DNA of 64,000 bases from Panopea generosa (lineage: Eukaryota > Mollusca > Bivalvia > Adapedonta > Hiatellidae): assembly GCA_029582155.1 (NCBI GenBank), contig CM055899.1:84042056-84106055 (forward strand), in the 5' to 3' direction. Under the pieces are notes generated by a model. That model had not been told where the DNA came from. It saw only the letters and a list, made by a program, of their open reading frames with translations, and did not search any database. This document shows, one piece after another, positions 36,246-48,800 of the stretch (the first letter of the stretch is position 1; each line of letters opens with the position of its first letter). The position numbers were made by a program, and so were the translations under genes.

Positions 36246-37870
36246 TTCTTTAAACCTTCATTCATGATATCGACCGATAGGTGATATACAGCTATAGGTG
36301 TAAACCCATCTTGATTGTTTTTTGTTATTTCAATAGGGAATAAAACATTTTTAAAGGCTTGTCATTCATAGAAAGACCCAAAGCAAAGAATTGAAACTTA
36401 TTCCAGAGTTTGTTAATACTGCATTGTCACAATATCGTTACAAAAATACGGATCACGTTTCCTCCAAGAAATGATTATTCTGTCCAGTGTGTACACGTTG
36501 ACAAAATTGAAACAGACGTAAGAAATAATTAATTTTACCCCAATTTCCAAACATTCACAAATCAAACATGGCAATGCTTTAAAGGGTTCAAAGTACACCA
36601 ATAATGAAATTCAAGTCACAAAATGAGCATTAAAATTAAAGAAAATGTGTCTTTAATGAAGCGGGAACAGTGATTTAATATCACCGCCATTACATATTTA
36701 TCCTTAATTTCCGTCTCATCATAATATACAAACACATGATAATCTCAAAATTTGTACCAATGAATATAGTATATTATGTTATTCATGTTAGAATTATAAG
36801 AGACTATGTATTAAAAAACAATTATCTTTACATCTTACAGTGACGTTTTTGACGTTTCGTGACATTTTTATATACTATAAAAACACATTCTTTAAATTAT
36901 ATATATGTTTTTATTTTATTTAAAAAGAGTAAAAATGACTGAATATAATGACTTATGATTAAAGTCTCTGTTCATTTTTTTCGATAAATGACGATATTTT
37001 AAAATTGACAAGTACCAGATATGTGAATATATTGGTAACAGGGACTGATTTATAAGGATCCAGTTTTATTAAAAAATAAAAGCGTTGACATTAAAATGTT
37101 TTTTAAATCTCGAGAGTGAAATGCAACCAAATTCACGAATACATATACCTGTAGCATTTCAACGGAATGAATACTATAGAACAAACTTAAACTCGATAGT
37201 GGCATGTTGCTTGACAATGAAAGTACCAGAGCTATAACTGAGGTCTGACTGTGTTAACAAAACAACTTACGATAAAAATTGCCGTAAGTCAATATGAAAA
37301 TTTCTCTGTTGCGTGTTCAAATTTTGATTTGCATTTAAAATGATTGCATTTCCAGAAAATATATAATTTTCTGCATGATTTGAGCAATGTTTGAGATTAT
37401 TTGGATGAATATTAAAATTATTATGTATAAGTGTTGGTTTACGTTTACGACAATATTTGTCGTAAGTTTTTTTTGTGAAACGTACCGGTTCATAACTTTG
37501 AATAACAATGTTATTTTATTTTTTTATTCTTTATTTTGTCTATTATTGTACCCTCAGCCGCCACTCCCCTACTGCGTTATATCATGCTCGACATTATCAC
37601 GTTAGTTCCTGCACTAAGTCCACCGATTCTACAATTAACATAGATTAATGCTGGACGGATGCTTCTTATACTGTCTCTATATATTTTCACATGACCTGGT
37701 CGCGATCAAATAAATAACGCTTCGCATGCGAGGTCGACACGTTCCCACTGCTGTATCCACTAGACGACAATTACACGAGGCTCACAGCAACCCGACACTC
37801 AAAGCAGCAACTTTAAATCTGGTAATGCTCCGGTGAAAAATAACGAAATCTCGCAGACTAACGTCGAGTG
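36246..37870. other. Intergenic DNA
   Basis: AT-rich and without recognised repeats or splice-supported frames. Short frames near 36413-36601 and 37387-37605 lack any supporting signal. Confidence 0.45.
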
Positions 37871-37876
37871 TACATG

Positions 37877-38009
37877 TGACGTCGTTTCCAGGCAAAATAT
37901 TGACGTCACATGTTACACTATTGTTCCCAAGTGTTGAGGTGATATAAATAATCGGAGCCAAAAGTATTGTTTGAACAGAATTAACAAACGAATACCAAAA
38001 CTGACGTAC
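37877..38009 (+). promoter_or_regulatory. TATA promoter with three TGACGT sites
   Basis: TGACGTCG at 37877-37884, a full palindromic CRE TGACGTCA at 37901-37908, a TATA box (TATAAATA, 37943-37950) and a further TGACGTAC at 38002-38009, all within 155 bp upstream of ATG 38032. Such sites bind CREB/ATF-type bZIP factors. This supports a real, probably inducible start for the downstream small gene. Confidence 0.6.
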
Positions 38010-38031
38010 CAGAAATCGTCAAGTTGAAGCA

Positions 38032-40136
38032 ATGCCATCACAGTAAGTGAAAATTATATTGAACACGACGTATTTAGAATGTAAATAAGAGTTAACTATT
38101 TTTTGTTATTTTTGGTAATGGTGTGCATGCCATAGCTCACTATGTCTCATATATGTAATCAGTTTATTTACTATACATGTTGTTTTAATTGTCCATGCAT
38201 GCATTCATTACCGAAATAGTAAATCTAGAAACATTAACTTTTATCAATTTCGACATTGAAATGTTTGATTGAATTACATCTTTCATCAAGTTCCAGTAAC
38301 GGCAACATTTGACACAGACGTACTAACAGAAATCACATATAAAAGAAATATGTGCAGAAAAGAAAAGTAAAGCACAAGACAAGGATAAAAATAGTGAAAA
38401 GTTGTTAAGATAGTTCGAATCTCAAAAATGCTCAGTTTTATGTGCTGGAACTGCCCAACTGCAGACTTTAATGATCATTACACATGTGCAGTTAATGAGT
38501 TCCACTGTTCTATAGGTAGCGGGGAAAATAATTCATTAAGGCAATCTTAGTGTGGTTCATGAAGTGACACTAGCTTGATACATGTGTTTAGTTTCAATAT
38601 TATGTGTAGGGAAAGCAACTCAACTGACCGGGTAAAGGAGGCATATGCGGGTATCTGCCCGACGCTGCTCCGTTTCCAGCCTAATCTATGTCAGCAACAC
38701 TGGAGCAATGGGATTAGTCCTCCATTGTCCAGTACTGCACGTCTATGAACTCAAATTTGTCAATATTGGACTTATAACGAGGGCCAGATATGGTACTGGC
38801 ATACTCTAGCTGTGGGCATCCCGCTCTCTAATATTGGAGGACTTTACCTTAATGTTCCTTTTGACAAAACCTAGAGAGCTGTTGGCCTTAGGACCCGAGT
38901 CAAATTGTTCTCGAATTATTAGACGGAAAAGTGACTTTTTATCAATAGTGACGGTGAAATTGACCACATTGTTAAACTTTTAACTACATGTAATTTATAA
39001 TGGAACATTGGAACAATGTGATGATAAGGCATATGTTGGTGACCAGCGACATTTTGAGGCGTTAGATTACAAGTAAGTTTCTCAAATGATATGACCATGA
39101 AACAGCTTTAGACGAGTTCTCATATGAACAAGTTTTAAAACATTTGGAAGCAAAACAGAGCTGTCAAAAGTTCTTGAACATGTTTATAATTATATGTACT
39201 CGTTTAGATGACTTTGACACTACCAATCATTGTTAAATTACACAAAGACCACATTGATTTCCATTGTGTAACATGTCCGAGTTGTGGAGTGGTACAATGA
39301 CGATTATAAACTACTGAAGATTTAGAAGTACACATATCTGAAGTTAGAGTAGAACGTTACAGGAAATGCCTTGTTTTTTGTAAAGGATAAACATTAACAA
39401 ACAGTATATAAGTCAAAGGTGTATCTGTAATGAATGTGTTAAGACAATATAAAGATCCTGTTTAAAAAAATACAATCCAAGTACAGTTAGCTCAGTCGGT
39501 AGTGTATTTACTATCAATCCAGAGGTCGTGAGCTTGAATGACTACAATCTCTGTGATGATTTAGATACAACATTGCGTCTCATTGGCATTTATCTCTCAC
39601 TGCTGGTTCAAGTGCGATAGTTATCAGTTACTAGCAGAGACGGGTGTGCTTTAGTACTGGTTAACCATCCAGGATCCCAGGAAACTGTGGTTAGGTTAAC
39701 TGATCGTCTGTTAGCCCTCGATGGCATAAACATGACACTGAATATTCAATCAATCCATCTGTTTTTCAGGTACAGGCCAATCGTATCTCGACGAACGAGA
39801 CACAGGGTGTCAAGAATCATGTGGAAATTGCTCGGCGCCGGATTATACTACGGACTTATCACGCAACTCAGCATCTTCGAATCAAAAACTCTGATGTGCC
39901 GCCTCTGCAGACAACATTTGAAAAATATCACAACCCCGCAATTCTGGATGCTGCTCGGATTCTTCACTCTCCTATTCCTCTTTTTTAATGCATTTGTTTC
40001 AAAAGCTGTTTATAATTTTGTCCGCAGAGACAAGGTCAGTGTAAATGACCCGAGAGCACGAGCTTCCTACTATAATTCTTTGCCTTCAAATCTTCTGAAA
40101 ACAACAAGGTCTGGCCTCGTTTACGGCCATTATTAG
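38032..40136 (+). CDS. Small basic membrane protein of unknown function
   Basis: Two coding exons: 38032-38042 (ATGCCATCACA, donor GTAAGTG) and 39770-40136, joined in phase to give 125 aa. The N-terminus is strongly basic (six Arg in residues 6-19). A first hydrophobic stretch spans about 21-40 and a strong membrane helix about 62-85 (FWMLLGFFTLLFLFFNAF). A CRLC pair sits at C47/C50, and the C-terminal 40 residues are polar and end VYGHY. No family was recognised. Two AATAAA signals at 40162-40171 give a very short 3' UTR. The TATA/CRE promoter, clean splice sites and sustained open frame argue that it is real. A basic N-terminus with two helices suggests a cytosolic N-terminus (inference). 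The intron carries a LINE relic, a dispersed repeat and a SINE. Confidence 0.72.
38620..38950 (-). pseudogene. LINE reverse transcriptase relic
   Basis: On the minus strand, ANSSLGFVKRNIKVKSSNI followed by PYLALVISP and later LETEQRRADTR matches the thumb/post-RT region of non-LTR elements, with at least three stops and frame changes. Lies antisense in the intron of the 125-aa membrane protein gene. Confidence 0.55.
38978..39160 (+). repeat. Dispersed repeat family F, copy 1
   Basis: Shares CTACATGTA, AACAATGTGAKGATWAGGC, GTTGGTGACCAG and AAACAGCTTWAGA with 63670-63830 in the same order. Confidence 0.6.
39480..39750 (+). repeat. tRNA-derived SINE (family A), copy 2
   Basis: TTAGCTCAGTCGGTAGTG head, the family body (GGATCCCAGGAAACTGTGG) and the tail AATATTCAATCAATC. 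Flanked by a 7-bp target duplication CAATCCA (39473-39479 and 39751-39757). It ends 12 nt before the 3' splice-site AG at 39768-39769 of the membrane-protein gene. Confidence 0.9.
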
Positions 40137-40161
40137 ATGAATGTGATTGTATTTTTGATAA

Positions 40162-40171
40162 AATAAATAAA
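40162..40171 (+). terminator. Poly(A) signals of the 125-aa protein gene
   Basis: Overlapping AATAAATAAA, 26 nt after the TAG stop. Confidence 0.65.
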
Positions 40172-41034
40172 GTAACACATTACATGACATTTTATTTTTA
40201 TTACTATCTTACTACCATAATGAAATAGAATAATGACATCTCTTTCCGACATTTACTTCTAGAAGCAAGAATTTCAGGATTTTTTGCAAAATTTTAAAAT
40301 TGGCTCAAAGCATATTTTTCCAAATATATCATGCCTATATATATATATACTCACTGACACCGTTTTGCCATAAGGATATATATTTAAACACGCCAAAATA
40401 ATAGATGGAAAAGGGATATCTTATCTTGGTTACACTGAAATACATTTCCTGCTTAAAATTGCGTATTTTGCGACGCATAAAATGAGACACGTGATTTCAT
40501 TGTTATTTCTATTTGATCCGTCATATTAACATATTGTTTCATTTTAGAAAAAATCCAAATGGTGATGCGAAGATTGTCAAGCAGTATTTATCTGCTATCA
40601 AGTTATTTGAGATGCTTTGTATCCAATTTAAGTGTATTTTATTATAGCACTTTTCCCTGATATATCGCCTTTAAATTGACTCTTAATTAAAACATATACG
40701 ATCACTTTACAGAATAATGTTACCATGGTAACAGGAGGCTTTGAATAGCACTGTTATCATGCTTACAGGAGAATTTGAATAACATTGTTACTTTTAAGAG
40801 ATCTTACATTATCCTAACTTGATACATTATTTATTTCAACATATGTGGACCCACATCTTGGTATATCAATATTCATCGAAAAAAAAAAAAAGTAAACAGA
40901 GTTGTTACAGAATTCATTTCAACGAGACATTATACTTTACATACATAAATTAACATACAAGTCACATATATACACTACTTGTAATACAAAAATATAGTTA
41001 AATCAACAATCCTTCATTTAATATTGATATTAAA
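40172..41034. other. Intergenic DNA
   Basis: AT-rich, with a weak internal duplication near 40720-40800 (TGTTACCATGGTAACAGGA / TGTTATCATGCTTACAGGA). No gene is supported. Confidence 0.4.
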
Positions 41035-41530
41035 GTTTTAAGGAAAATGTTGGTAAAACAGAAGCCTGTTTCAGTCACTATAGAAGGATAGGAAACTTCC
41101 ATCTTTCCACTAAATGTTGATAAAATAGCATGTGAAGAATTCATAATTTGGCAAATTTATCATTCGAAATTTACCGGAAGCTGGTTTCTTTTGTATAAAA
41201 TGTAAGGTGCATGTAACCTTAGATTTTTGTAATGTTTTAAACAAGCGAAATGATCTTAAATTTAAAATGTTGCAGTTTGAAATAAAATCTTAAGTACTTT
41301 CCTTGATTTTTTAGTTGTAGTATACAAATTTTGTAACCATGAGTACTTCAACAATTGTTAACACAATTTGATGAGAATAGTCTCATTTTGTAGATAATTT
41401 CATTGTTCAAAGAAAGAATTTTGATTTGTATTTCTGAGATGAATGGAAGTTAGGATTTTTGAAAATGAGATTTTGTGTGAATATGTGAGTGTTCATAACA
41501 TCTCTTTATGTTGCATTTCCATCTCTATAT
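41035..41530 (+). repeat. Dispersed repeat family E, copy 1
   Basis: An uninterrupted copy of a ~480-bp repeat. Landmarks GGATAGGAAACTT, CACTAAATGTTGATAAAATAGCA, AAGTACTTTCCTTGAT and GAGTACTTCAACAATTGT recur in order at 47227-47650 and, interrupted, at 47815-50075. No coding frame. Confidence 0.75.
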
Positions 41531-41855
41531 AAATCCTTGCCAGTATCAAAGAAACCATATGTAGTTTTAATGAACCAGTCTAAAATCATGATCACCGGAC
41601 TCCTGACTGCTTTCTTAGAGTTAAGTATTTGGCTTCTGTTTCACCAACATTTTGCTTACTTAAAACTTAATTATGACATGTTGCTTTAATATTCTTAAAT
41701 AAATGTAAATGAAACCAAAATTTATGTACTTTTACTAGAGCCAGTCTAAAACCATGATCATCCAAAGTTTTCAATTATTTAAGCATATACTTAAATATGT
41801 TGGTGAAACAGAAGCCAGGGGTGGGTCGTGCAAATTTAATTTTTATTGAGTTAAT

Positions 41856-42141
41856 GCTTGAATATTTAGTGTCATTTTTATGTCATTGAAGGCTAACCCA
41901 ACCACTGTTTCCTGGGTTCCTGAAAGGTTAACCAGTACTCGAGCCACCCCATCTCCGCAAGAATCTGATAACTTCCCCACTTAAATCTGCGATGAGAGAC
42001 GAATGATAATGAGACACAATGTTGTATATCAATCATCACGGAGACTGTTGTCGGGGGGGGGGGGGGGGGGGGGGGGGAATCAAACTTACGACCCAGGATT
42101 GTTAGTCCGACGCATAATCGACTGAGCTAATCAGGCTCGGC
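41856..42141 (-). repeat. tRNA-derived SINE (family A), copy 3, with a 25-G run
   Basis: Minus-strand copy with a 13-bp target duplication TTATYGAGTTAAT (41843-41855 and 42142-42154, one mismatch). A plus-strand run of 25 G at 42053-42077 (C on the SINE sense strand) sits just 3' of the B box, where other copies have only a few such bases. Confidence 0.88.
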
Positions 42142-42459
42142 TTATCGAGTTAATAATCTATAATGAGTAACATTGGCTCTGCTCAGGTCCATGTAGTTTT
42201 CCAAGTATGTTTGTAAACGAATTCATGTTTAATTTGTGTATAAACATTACATAGATAATAATGATGGTATTGTAATGGACAGGCTTTTAATAATAATTTT
42301 GTGGCAGGTGACCTTACATGTGGCTGTAAGCCATTGAAGCAAAGCCTCAGCTGTCTATACACTAAATAACTTTACAATAGTTAGATTTGTACCACAACAT
42401 CTCAAAATAAAAAATGCTAGATAAAATAAGTGATAGTAAAAAAATTGTAGAATGACAAG

Positions 42460-42835
42460 ACTAGATGATTGACAAGTGCCTGTGACTCAATGACTGATAA
42501 CGACTGACAAGTCACTATAACTTGATTATTGACAGGTGACCGTGACTCAATGACTGACAATGACTGACAAGTCACTATGACTTGACTATTGACAGGTGAC
42601 CATAACCTGACTATTGACAAGTGACTCTGACTTGACTATTGACAAGTGACTCTGACTTGACTATTAACAAGTGACTAAGACTTGATGATTGACAGGTGAC
42701 TGTGACTTGACTATTGACAAGTGACTATGACTTGATGATTGACAGGTGACTGTGACTTGATGATTGACAGGTGACTGTGACTTGATGATTGACAGGTGAC
42801 TGTGACTTGATGATTGATGAGTGACTATGACTGAT
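42460..42835. repeat. 25-bp minisatellite
   Basis: About 15 units of CTGTGACTTGATGATTGACAGGTGA and variants (CTATTGACAAGTGACT). The right-hand units are cleanest. On the minus strand the frame stays open through the array because three units make 75 bp. The flanking 42155-42459 shows nothing recognised. Confidence 0.9.
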
Positions 42836-45800
42836 GTGACAACTGCCGGAGTCACGTCTGTTTGCGCCGCAGAACAAATTTTCCTTTTTGTAGCTGGGAC
42901 AGGTAAATCTTTATCTTGCTGCTGTCTGAGGTTTTTCTGATCCAAATCTGAAACATACAAACAAGAGACGTGGAAATTCCCCGAAAACCATGTTTTTCAA
43001 ACATTTTAGCTATTCTGTAAATATAACTCTTATTTCATGCCAGAATTTTATGTACATTGAAGCAGAAAATAAAAAAGCATACAATTCAAATTTTTATTTG
43101 TGAAACAGTGATGCAATAGTTTTGTTAGCAAGAGGGCCAAGATGGCCCTATATCGCTCACCTGACTGACCTTGAGTCACCCAACATAAGTAGATTATATA
43201 ATACAAGTACACTCAAAATTCCAGAAAGATGAGATGGGCAAGTAGTTAGAATTTTGATTTGTTTTGAAGATGTAACAGATGCATAGAAGAGTTTAAACTT
43301 GGTAGAGGTTCACCCATGGTAAATGTCAGTGAAATTACATCAAAATCGGGTCAGTAGATTCTTACAAGAAGGCTTTTGAAGTTTTCACTCTAGCTGCTAA
43401 ATCTTCGAACTAAGATAAAAATCCAATTCCAGCACAAAACTAACCTGTTATGTTTGAGAATGGTTTCAAACTAAAGCATCAGACTAAACTATTGTGCATG
43501 AAACAATCCACAGTTTCAGCACAATAAATATTCCTATGAGTTTCAAACACAAGCCTTCCCAAAATCTATCGCTTGAAAGAATTTTGTTGCAGTGCACTCT
43601 TCTCCAAAATCAATTAAGCTCCTCCTCCAAGATTTCAAGTACACTTTGACACTGAAAATCTCAAGCAGACTTCTTGCTGTGATGAAACTAGCTAAAAATA
43701 TGGTATTACTTTATTATGAAGCAGTAAATCATCCCTGTCTGAACCATAAATACTCTGACTTTTATATTCAGAAAAACATCTTTTTTAAAATGGTTCATGA
43801 TATATGAATAATATTATAATATTTCAATCACTGATTATAATTGTATCATTCATCTTTTTATGATGAATTATCTTTTAAAACTTATATCTAGTACAATATT
43901 GTATAATAATAGCAAAAAAGTTTATTTAAAGAGTTTATTACCTCTTCTTATCATAATTGCTATATACAGGCATTTATGCTATAAAACAAAGGAAATAATT
44001 TGACATAAAACTAACCCCACCCCCTGGCTTCCATGTTTTTTGACGAATCAAGTTGGCTTGAACAAACTTGGTAGAGAGTCACCCAAGGAACATTTCTGTG
44101 AAATTATTTTAAAATCGAGCCAGTAGTTTCTGACAAGAAGACTTTTTAAGTTTTTACTATAGCTTATATAGTAAACCAACCCCACCCCCTGACCGCCATG
44201 TTTTTTGACAAACCAAGATGGCTTGAACAAACTTGGTAGAGGGTCACCCAAGAAACATATCTGTGAAATTATTTGAAAATCAAAACAGTAGTTTCTGACA
44301 AGAAAATTTTTGAAGTTTTTACTAATTAAACTTGCCCCGCCCCCTGGTGGCCATGTTTTTTTATGAATCAAGATGACTTGAACAAACTTGGTAGAGAGTC
44401 ACCCAAGGAACATTTCTGTGAAATTATTTTAAAATCGAGCCAGTAGTTTCTGACAAGAAGACTTTTTAAGTTTTTACTATAGCTTATATAGTAAACCAAC
44501 CCCACCCCCTGACCTCCATGTTTTTTGACAAATCAAGATGGCTTAAACAAACTTGGTAGAGGGTCACCCAAGAAACATTTCTGTGAAATTATTTTAAAAT
44601 CAAGACAGTAGTTTCTGACAAGAAAATTTTTGAAGTTTTTACTAATTAAACTTGCCCCGCCCCCTGGTGGCCATGTTTTTTTATGAATCAAAATGACTTG
44701 AACAAACTTGGTAGAGGGTCAACCAAGTAACATTTATGTGAAGTTATATCAAAATTGGCCTGGTGGTTTCAGAGGAGAAGTTGTAAGAAGCTAAAAGTTA
44801 ATGACGGACGACAGGCGACGGACGGCAGACGACGGACACCAGGCGATCACAAAAGCTCACCTGTGAGCCTTCAGCTCAGGTGAGCTAAAAAAGCATGTTT
44901 TTTCTCTTGTTTCTGTGCTATTCACTGGTTGTTTGGCTAAAATATTACTTCCGTAATTCACATTATGAAAGATGTAATATGATTATACTCGGAAACAAAC
45001 ATGCATATTCATAAAATAATACATCAATATTTTCACATTCTGCATTGACGCTTAAGTAGTGGTATTGTTTCCAGTGCCCACCAATAGGAGGTAAGTCACA
45101 CATGCTCAACTGATAACAAAATTTCTTAAACACGATGTTTGATTCTACAAATATATTACAAAATGCATCAAACATTATGAGAAATTCAGCTATGGCAAAA
45201 AATTTAAATGGACCTGTACATTTCTCTTATAAATCATTTGTAGTTTTTATAATATTTTTTTGCCTCATGGCTATCAACTGAGCAAGGGCACCACAAACCA
45301 TTTTCAAGATAAAAATGTGCAAGTTAATGGAGTTTCATTTTAATATATATCAATCCAAACTTTTTTAGTATCTTCATCAAAACAACAAAAGAAAAAGATT
45401 ATTTTTACTTTACCGCTGGAAAAATTGTATAAGTTTGATTGCAGAATCAATCAATTTTAGCATTTTTGACTAATTAAAGGGCCATAATTCTGAAGATTAT
45501 GGTCAGAATTGGCTTGTTATCGAACTTGGCTCAGATTTTTTTAGAGATACACACTTTGTGTAAGTTGGCATCAGTTCAGATAAAGGATACTATAGTAATT
45601 GAGCGGAAACGGTAAATGTTAGCATTTTTTACTAATTAAAGGGCCATAACTCTAAAGACAAATAGTCTGAATTGGCTGATTATTGAACTTGGCCTACATT
45701 TTATAGAGATGCACACTTTGTGTATGTTTGCTTCAGTTCTTATAAAGAATAATCTAGTTATTGAGTGGAAACGGTAAATTTTAGAATTTTTGACTAATTA

Positions 45801-48800
45801 AAGGGCCATTACTCTAAAGATAATAGTCTGAATTGACTGGTTATTGAACTTGGCCTATATTTTATAGAGATTAACACTTTGTGTAAGTTTGCTTTAGTTT
45901 GATAAAGAATACTCTAGTTATTGAGCAGAAATGGGCAATTTTAACATTTTTGACTAATCAAAGTGCCATAACTCTAAAGATAATGGCCCGTATTGGCCTA
46001 GATTTTATGGAAGTACAAACTTTGTGTAAGTTTGGTTCAGTTCTGATGAAAAATACTCTAGTTACTGAACAGAAACGAAAAACTTGACGCCACCCATACG
46101 CCAACCTGCCCGCCGACTTCGCCAATCTAATAACCAGGTTTTCAACTTTAAAAACCTGGTTAAAAATACAGTACTCTTTTTCAGTGGCCTATAGGTTTAA
46201 TCAAATTGAGGAGAATCAATGTACTGTGAGCTTAGTAAAAACAGCATGATTTGTAGTGTTTGTTGCCAACATATCCATGTTTAAGTTTTATGGTGGCAGT
46301 TTTACTATTGACTGTTCCACTGTGATATTGCCACTCGTCTGTATGTTTGTATTGTCTCTGGTATGATTAATGTATGCAATGTTTGTGTTTGTGTGGTGGC
46401 TGTTCTTTTCTTCTCTTGTTGGAAGTTACTATTCTTAATTACAGAAAACAAAAGCACTCCAAATACAAATGAAATAAAACACTAACATCAAGGATGTATA
46501 TACAATGGGGTTTAACGCCATTTTCAACACATATCAGGTTTTATTATGTTATAATCTATAAATAAATGAATTCAGATTGGCCTAAATGATCTCTCATTGA
46601 ACAAAATACTATATGATAATGAACAGTTTTAACTTTGGGTTTTGCAAAACTGTGCATAAAATAACAATATACCAAGTTAACTAAAAATAGTCACTGAGAA
46701 TTCCAAGTGTTGGCCGTACGCAACAGTGAAAACTGAGATGTTCCGAATGTGGTGTTGTTTTCAAATGGTCATCAACAAGAGATTTGAAGTTTTTTAAAAT
46801 ACTATTGTAATATAAAATGTCATTTTTGTCATTTCCCGTATGAGAAAAGCTAATAAAGGCTCAGAATTCATTTATTATAGTTTATATAATAAAACAGTTA
46901 TGGACTTTTCAGATGTGCAATATGATGTACTATGCACCAGAAAAAACATAAAAATATTGACTTTTCTGGTGCATAGCACATCATTTTGCACAGCTGAAAA
47001 GTCCATAATTGTATAATATATGGCATATCCAGTTTTACTGGAGGAGGAAGACCTCAGACTGAGTCGACTGAGTCTGACCGAGAAGAACCACCATCCTTCC
47101 GTAAGTAACTGGCAAACTTTCTCACGTAGTTTTTGGAGCGAGCTGGACTCGAACTTACGACCTTAACAGTGACAGGTAAGTGATCTTGAGATGGCGCCTT
47201 AGATGACTCAGCCACAGAGAACCCCTACTTATACAGGATAGGAAACTTGTATCTCTCTACTAAATGTTGATAAAATAGCATATGAAGAATAAATAATTCG
47301 GCAAATTAATCACTCACATTTCACAGGCAACTGATTTCTTTCACATGAAATGTAAGGTGAATGTAATTTTAGAGGTTTTATAATGTTTTAAACACGCAAA
47401 ATAATCTTGAATTTAAATTGCAGTTTGAAGTAAAATCTGAAGTACTTTCCTTGATGTTTTAGTTGCAGTATAAATAATTTTTAATTGTAAGTACTTCAAC
47501 AATTGTAAACACAATTTGCTAGGAATGGTCTCGTGTTGTACAGAGTTACACTGTGAAAAGAAAGAATTTTCATTTGTATTTCTATGATCCTTATTTGAAA
47601 ACGAGATTTCGCGAGATTTTGAGAGCGTTCATATCTAAATAAGTCCTTGCTTAATGTACCTTTTGCAATTAGTAACCTGAATCCTTTAAACACAGTAGAC
47701 AATTCAACAGCAGAAGCTGTGCTTGTAATATCACAAGTAAAAAAGCACCGAAATAACTAATGTACACAATACTGCAAGCCCTTGTACACGAATATTACAA
47801 ATACCCAAGGAATTATATAGACAAAATCTCCTGACTAAATGTTGATAAATTTGACACGGGATTAATTATTTGCTAAATTAATCATTTAGTATTCACATGC
47901 AACTGCTTTTTTGTACATAAAATGTAAGTTGCGTAATCTTAAATGTTTTAATAGGTTTTGATCACGCAAAATGATGTTGAATTAAAGATAATGACGTTTA
48001 AAGCAAAATTTCTCACAATTTTGTTGTTATTTTAGATTTTGTAATCATAAGTACTTGTAACATGTACCGAGGTAGTGATTAAAGAATCACAAGAAAAAAT
48101 AAGTTTCTACAACTTAATATAATTCTACAACTAAAGCGTGATCGTATAGCGTTAAGTTTCTACATGTTAATATAATTAATGTTTATAAGTGGTTATTAAG
48201 CCCAGCCCTTTAGTTCAACAATTCTAACTTCCCCAGCACCCCACTGATTCTCTTTCCCCTACTAACCACCACCGCTAACCTATAAATAAGAACTCTCTAA
48301 GAACTCTAACTAGGAACTGAACTCGGAACTCTCCTAAGACAAGAACTATAGAAACTCTTCCCACTAACAGAGGAACATGTACTTTTATATCTTGTCTCAA
48401 GAGTTCCTGGATGAAATATTGTTGGCCCTACAAGGTGGTAACCTTTTACTATCCAATCAGGTAATAGACTGTGTCATCCTAACATATGACTGACAGCACT
48501 TTACCTGTAAACAGGCCTTTTGCCTTATCCATAGAGTTGCACTGGATCAGGTATTCAGTGGTAATGTGAGGCATAACACCTGGGGCGTTATATACTTCAA
48601 CAATTTTAAACACAAACTGTTGGGAATGGTATTGTTTTGATGAGAATTTCATTCTGCAATGTAAGAATTTTGAATTGTGTACCTAAATTTTCTGGAAGTT
48701 TAAACAAGAGGGCCAATATGGCCCTATAACGCTCACCTTAGTGACCTTGAGTCACCCAACTAAAATAGATTATATAAGACATGTACACTCAAAATTCCAG

